Below are positions 35,682 to 39,417 of a DNA stretch of 39,417 nucleotides, one piece after another. How positions within the stretch are numbered: position 1 is the first letter of the stretch; the number at the start of each line of letters is the position of its first letter. A model generated the notes under the pieces. The model saw only the letters and a list, made by a program, of their open reading frames with translations. It had not been told where the DNA came from and made no database searches. This DNA comes from an uncultured Verrucomicrobiota bacterium. GTDB taxonomy: Bacteria > Verrucomicrobiota > Verrucomicrobiia > Limisphaerales > AAA164-E04. The DNA is taken from positions 1 to 39,417 of the forward strand of contig CAJXVR010000025.1 in assembly GCA_913061285.1 (NCBI GenBank), read 5' to 3'. Position numbers and translations under genes: made by a program.

Positions 35682-37064
35682 ATGAAACGAACACTTGTCA
35701 AACACGCCCTCTCCAGTCCAAGCCCCATGGACGAAATAAAAGTCCAAGGGTGGGTTCGAACACGCCGGGATGCGAAGGCTTTCTCATTCGTTGAGCTCAA
35801 CGATGGGTCAACGCTCAAGAACATCCAGATAATCATCGATGCCACGCTTAGTGACTACGAAAAGATCGTTGATGCCAATACCGGAGCAGCCGTGTCGATC
35901 ACGGGCAAATTGGTCGCCTCTCAGGGTAAGAATCAATCCTGGGAGATTGTCGCCGAAACGCTCGAAGTTGTCGGTAAATCCGACTCCAGTTATCCCCTTC
36001 AGAAAAAGGGCCACAGCCAAGAATATCTCCGCGAGATCGCTCATCTTCGCCCTCGATCGAACCTCTTTGGATCGGTCTTTCGAGTCCGTAGTCGTCTCGC
36101 CCAAGCGGTCCATCGATTCTTCGACGAACAAGATTTCATTTACGTCCACACGCCTATCATCACCGCAAGTGATTGCGAAGGCGCCGGTGAGCTGTTCCGT
36201 GTGACAACCATGGACCAGAACGCCAAATCGGAGAGCGACGCACTGATCGATTACAGCAATGATTTTTTCGGAAAATCGACCTATCTCACAGTGAGCGGGC
36301 AACTTCCCGCCGAAGTCTTTGCCTGCGCGCTCTCCAATGTCTATACCTTCGGCCCCACCTTCAGAGCCGAAAACTCGAACACCTCCCGTCACGCAAGCGA
36401 GTTCTGGATGATTGAACCCGAGATGGCCTTCTGCGACCTTCAAGGAGACATGGACCTGGCCGAATCGTTCGTTAAATACCTGATCCAAGACATCGTCAAC
36501 ACCTGCCCCGAAGAGATGAATCTCTTTAATAAATTCGTCGACAAGGGCCTCCAGGAACGACTGAAATTCGTACTCGATCGCCCCTTTCAACGGGTTTCCT
36601 ACACGGATGCCGTCGACATTCTCCTTCAATCCGGCGAGACCTTTGAATATCCCGTCGCTTACGGCGCCAACCTCCAATCCGAACACGAACGCTTTCTCAC
36701 CGAGAAACACTTCAAGTGTCCAACCACGGTTTACAACTATCCCAAGGAAATCAAACCATTCTACATGCGCGCCAACGACGACGGAAAAACGGTCGCAGCG
36801 ATGGATGTGTTGGTTCCCGGCATCGGAGAAATTGTCGGAGGAAGCCAGCGCGAGGAACGAGAGGATCAATTGCAAGCCCATTTGGACCATCACAAACTGA
36901 ACCCAGAAGATTACTGGTGGTATATGGATCTACGAAAGTACGGTTCTGTTCCCCATAGTGGTTTCGGTCTTGGCTTTGAACGAATGCTTATGTTCATTAC
37001 CGGTGTGTCCAACATCCGTGATGTCATTCCCTTTGCCCGCACCCCTGGCTCAGCAGAATTCTAA
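35682..37064 (+). CDS. asnS: Asparaginyl-tRNA synthetase
   Basis: 460 residues, cytoplasmic; charges tRNA-Asn with Asn. N-terminal OB-fold anticodon domain (VQGWVRTRRDAKAFSFVEL) and class II catalytic domain: motif 1 region RVRSRLAQAVHRFFDEQDFIYVHTP; motif 2 FRAENSNTSRHASEFWMIEPE; motif 3 GFGLGFERMLMFITGVSNIRDVIPF. The motif 2 loop (SRHASEF) and ENSNTS are AsnRS rather than AspRS features. Length is as in the bacterial family. Good ribosome site (CAGGAGG) before ATG 35682. Only eight bases separate it from uvrC. Confidence 0.97.
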   Translation: MKRTLVKHALSSPSPMDEIKVQGWVRTRRDAKAFSFVELNDGSTLKNIQIIIDATLSDYEKIVDANTGAAVSITGKLVASQGKNQSWEIVAETLEVVGKSDSSYPLQKKGHSQEYLREIAHLRPRSNLFGSVFRVRSRLAQAVHRFFDEQDFIYVHTPIITASDCEGAGELFRVTTMDQNAKSESDALIDYSNDFFGKSTYLTVSGQLPAEVFACALSNVYTFGPTFRAENSNTSRHASEFWMIEPEMAFCDLQGDMDLAESFVKYLIQDIVNTCPEEMNLFNKFVDKGLQERLKFVLDRPFQRVSYTDAVDILLQSGETFEYPVAYGANLQSEHERFLTEKHFKCPTTVYNYPKEIKPFYMRANDDGKTVAAMDVLVPGIGEIVGGSQREEREDQLQAHLDHHKLNPEDYWWYMDLRKYGSVPHSGFGLGFERMLMFITGVSNIRDVIPFARTPGSAEF

Positions 37065-37072
37065 GTTCCCCG

Positions 37073-38662
37073 GTGCCGGTCAACGATCACATTCGCAACA
37101 AGGTTAGTCAGCTCCCCCACAAGCCAGGGGTTTATCTGATGAAAGATCGCTTTGGCACGGTCATCTACGTTGGAAAAGCCCGCGATCTGCGACGAAGGGT
37201 CAGCCAGTACTTTCATCCCTCTCGGCGACATTCCTGGGATCTGAAGCTCTTGGCACTCATCGATGCCATTCATGACTTCGACACCCACAACGTCAAGAGC
37301 GAAGCGGATGCCCTTCTGCTTGAAGGCAAATTGATCAAGGAATTCAAGCCGCGCTACAATGTCAGTTTTCGCGATGATAAGCGTTTCTTGCTACTCAAGA
37401 TCAACCTTCGCGATCCCATCCCTCGATTTACTCTCACACGAATCAAACAGGACGATGACTGTCGCTACTTCGGCCCCTTCGCAAGCTCAGGAGCGATTCG
37501 ACGCACACTTACCAACGTTCGTAAAAAATTTAGTCTTAGAGGTTGTCGCCCCTTGACCCCCACTGAACAAGACTACAAGCACTGCCTCTACGCTCATATC
37601 AAATGTTGCACCGCCCCGTGCATCGGCAATGTGACTCGAGACGATTATCTCAAGCAGGTCGAAGCTGCCTGCGAATTCCTCGATGGGCAATCCAAGGAAA
37701 TGGAGAGCGAGCTCGAGGAGCAAATGAAAAAAGCCGCTGCCAAACTCGACTTCGAGCAAGCAGCAGAGCTTCGGGACATGCTCGCAGATCTTCGCAGCAG
37801 CACCAAAAAACGCGGTCGCTACGATCGGCTCCCCCCGAAATTACCCGTTGCGATCAAGCCGAACGAAGACCTCATCGAGCTCGCCAACGAACTCAAACTC
37901 GATCAACCACCCTCACGAATCGAGGGCTTCGATATTTCCAACATCAGTGGCACCTTTGCGGTTGCCTCGATGGTTAGTTTCAAAGACGGGCGCCCAGATC
38001 GCTCTAGCTACCGACGGTTTAGAATGAAGAGTGTCGTCGGCCAAGACGACTTCGCCTGCATGGCCGAAACCGTTCGACGACGCTACTCCCGCTTAAAAAA
38101 AGAGGCCGAAGCCAAAGAATCCTCCCCTGCAAGAGAAACGGAGGAGACAGAAGAGGAAACCTCGACGCCTGTACCGGAATCGGTCCCGTCGAATATGCCC
38201 AAGCTAATCCTCATCGACGGCGGCAAGGGACAACTCAGTGCCGCCCTGGCAGAACTAAAAAAACTAGGGCTGGCAAGAATTCCAATCATCGGACTGGCCA
38301 AGGAGTTCGAAGAGATTTACCTACCCAATGAGAGTATCCCATTGAGACTCAGCCATCACTCAGGGGCGCTTAAGTTGTTGCAACGCGTTCGCGACGAATC
38401 CCATCGCTTCGCCAACACATACAATGCACAGCTTCGCCTGAAAAAGATTTCAGAAAGCCTTCTTGATGAATTTCCCGGGATGGGAACGACCCGCAAGACA
38501 GCCCTACTGAAACATTTTGGGTCCGTGCAAAAACTCAAACTCGCTAGTGTCGATGAGATCGCAACGGTTCCGGGATTTGGCGGGAAGACCTCTGAAAAAC
38601 TAAAAGCCTTTCTCGTCGCTCGCACCGCTCTCCCACCGGGTCAAAATACAAGCGCTGATTGA
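37073..38662 (+). CDS. uvrC: Excinuclease ABC subunit C, short form
   Basis: 529 residues, GTG start. It makes both incisions in nucleotide excision repair with UvrB. Order: GIY-YIG nuclease (~16-90; PGVYLMKDRFGTVIYVGKARDL); Cys cluster C-x12-C-x7-C-x3-C (near GCRPL...CLYAHIKCCTAPCIG), like the reported UvrC iron-sulfur site; UVR domain (~213-247) for UvrB; RNase-H-like nuclease starting IEGFDISNISG (Asp~286) with ILIDGGKGQ and RDESHRFA; and helix-hairpin-helix (~470-525). Odd: only ~45 residues lie between UVR and FDISN, where usual ~600-residue UvrC proteins have roughly 150, so a whole linking segment is missing. A Glu-rich insert (AEAKESSPARETEETEEE) precedes the IDGG motif. Coupled to asnS. 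Confidence 0.95.
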   Translation: MPVNDHIRNKVSQLPHKPGVYLMKDRFGTVIYVGKARDLRRRVSQYFHPSRRHSWDLKLLALIDAIHDFDTHNVKSEADALLLEGKLIKEFKPRYNVSFRDDKRFLLLKINLRDPIPRFTLTRIKQDDDCRYFGPFASSGAIRRTLTNVRKKFSLRGCRPLTPTEQDYKHCLYAHIKCCTAPCIGNVTRDDYLKQVEAACEFLDGQSKEMESELEEQMKKAAAKLDFEQAAELRDMLADLRSSTKKRGRYDRLPPKLPVAIKPNEDLIELANELKLDQPPSRIEGFDISNISGTFAVASMVSFKDGRPDRSSYRRFRMKSVVGQDDFACMAETVRRRYSRLKKEAEAKESSPARETEETEEETSTPVPESVPSNMPKLILIDGGKGQLSAALAELKKLGLARIPIIGLAKEFEEIYLPNESIPLRLSHHSGALKLLQRVRDESHRFANTYNAQLRLKKISESLLDEFPGMGTTRKTALLKHFGSVQKLKLASVDEIATVPGFGGKTSEKLKAFLVARTALPPGQNTSAD

Positions 38663-39417
38663 CCCTTGGGAAGATCGAAGCAGGCGATGGTTCCGTCCCC
38701 TTCCCGACTCCAGGTATTGGCAACCAAATCTCGCTTGTCCCGCACTTCGCGAAGTCGCGTCGTCACTCCCAGGCTCTCCACTCTGGGAGCCTGAGTTGGG
38801 TTCGACCCGACACGAACCGTGAACTCAGGGCTCGCAAACGGAGCCTGGAACACTACTGAGCGGCCCTCGATCAAGATTTGCGTTAGCTCCTTCGCAGCCC
38901 AATAACGGGAAATCTCGCTCAGTTTCATCCAATGCAGATGATCATACTTGGCGTGAATGCGACGCACCACTTCCTTGAAGATATTGAACCCTCGTTCTTC
39001 ACCGTTGTAATAGATCCCGGGCCAGTGACAAACCATGATCGCGGGTTCTTCCCGGTCAATGACTTCCACCATTCTTCCCGCAGACAAATCTGGCGTAATA
39101 AAGCGATCGACCGATCCAGGCGTCAGCCCATCCCACCCTCCGAACCAATCCCCAGTGCAGCCAATAATTGAAACGACACAGCGAGGATCAGACGAATCAA
39201 GACCGGAGACATACTCCACCCGCGGAGCAACGCTCCGTTCATCGGTAAAGAGATGCCGGAAATAATGAGGAATCTCGGCTTGATAGACATCACGACACGA
39301 TTCTAACGTCGCCTGGGCCAACTGAGGAAGCACGCGGTTGCCGAAGCCTCCTGGCGTGGTGATGCCTTCACACTCTAGCCCGGCCCGTTTCAACACGCGA
39401 AGGGCATAGGCTAAATA
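38641..39417 (-). CDS. Uncharacterised protein, N-terminus off contig
   Basis: The frame is open to the last base (39417), so the protein is longer than the 258 residues seen. Its stop overlaps the uvrC 3' end tail to tail by 22 bases. Motifs ECEGITTPGGFGNRVLP, MVCHWPGIYYNGEERGF and LHWMKLSEISRYW suggest a polysaccharide-deacetylase-like (NodB-type) alpha/beta fold followed by a small beta domain; this is tentative and metal-binding residues cannot be assigned from the part seen. Function unknown. Confidence 0.7.
   Translation of the reverse strand, partial: YLAYALRVLKRAGLECEGITTPGGFGNRVLPQLAQATLESCRDVYQAEIPHYFRHLFTDERSVAPRVEYVSGLDSSDPRCVVSIIGCTGDWFGGWDGLTPGSVDRFITPDLSAGRMVEVIDREEPAIMVCHWPGIYYNGEERGFNIFKEVVRRIHAKYDHLHWMKLSEISRYWAAKELTQILIEGRSVVFQAPFASPEFTVRVGSNPTQAPRVESLGVTTRLREVRDKRDLVANTWSREGDGTIACFDLPKGQSALVF

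Noticed and set aside
35808..36893. 361-codon open frame antisense to asnS
   Set aside because: It lies wholly inside a certain asnS gene, has no family motif, and long antisense frames arise from asnS codon bias.

Overview
The window reads as one contig end of a Gram-negative bacterium of the PVC group, most likely Verrucomicrobiota. This is an inference from three things: two prepilin-like proteins with H-X9-DG-type tails, a Reg_prop/Y_Y_Y sensor kinase, and a giant secreted protein with thrombospondin-type-3 calcium repeats beside GH20 and sialidase enzymes. G+C is near one half by eye. No rRNA, tRNA or CRISPR array was seen. Bases 1-47 are not biological: they are an Illumina Nextera i5 adapter left on the contig end.

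Left third (48-12412, all minus strand). A truncated Calx-beta/delta-60 secreted protein lies at the contig edge. Next to it is what I read as a polymorphic-toxin locus. A 2747-residue protein (parallel beta-helix-like region, TSP3 repeats, discoidin-like and Ig-like domains, hydrophobic pre-toxin segment) ends in a ~185-residue C-terminal domain resembling PD-(D/E)XK nuclease toxins. Directly downstream, in transcription order, come a small acidic candidate immunity gene, a decayed toxin-tail remnant, a close paralogue of that immunity gene, a second type of candidate immunity gene, and an orphan toxin module fused to a second copy of that immunity gene and broken by a TAG codon. A 311-bp perfect repeat links the orphan module to the main gene, and a 39-bp palindrome marks the module edge. 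The layout resembles CdiA-CT/CdiI and Rhs orphan arrays, but the carrier is different.

Accessory island (12413-14519). It holds a hairpin terminator, dispersed GGGACAGGCCCCAA-type repeats, a group II intron relic that has lost its reverse transcriptase, and an IS3-type orfA broken by nonsense codons.

Middle (14520-21588). It carries a large orphan sensor histidine kinase, a gene-poor kilobase, two prepilin-like proteins, and a DacZ-like diadenylate cyclase candidate (c-di-AMP).

Stress run (21978-28261, minus strand). In transcription order: an eRF1 domain-3-like protein, a tandem universal stress protein, a stand-alone CBM48 domain protein, a P-type cation ATPase, a D-lactate dehydrogenase-type enzyme and an exported glutathione peroxidase. 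Close spacing suggests one stress, low-oxygen or energy regulon.

Right end (28900-39417). A GH20 hexosaminidase, a YbhN/LPG-synthase-type membrane protein and a sialidase suggest use of sialylated, amino-sugar-rich glycans. After these come an unknown six-helix membrane protein, an Lnt-like N-acyltransferase, asnS, an unusually short uvrC, and a partial uncharacterised gene running off the contig.
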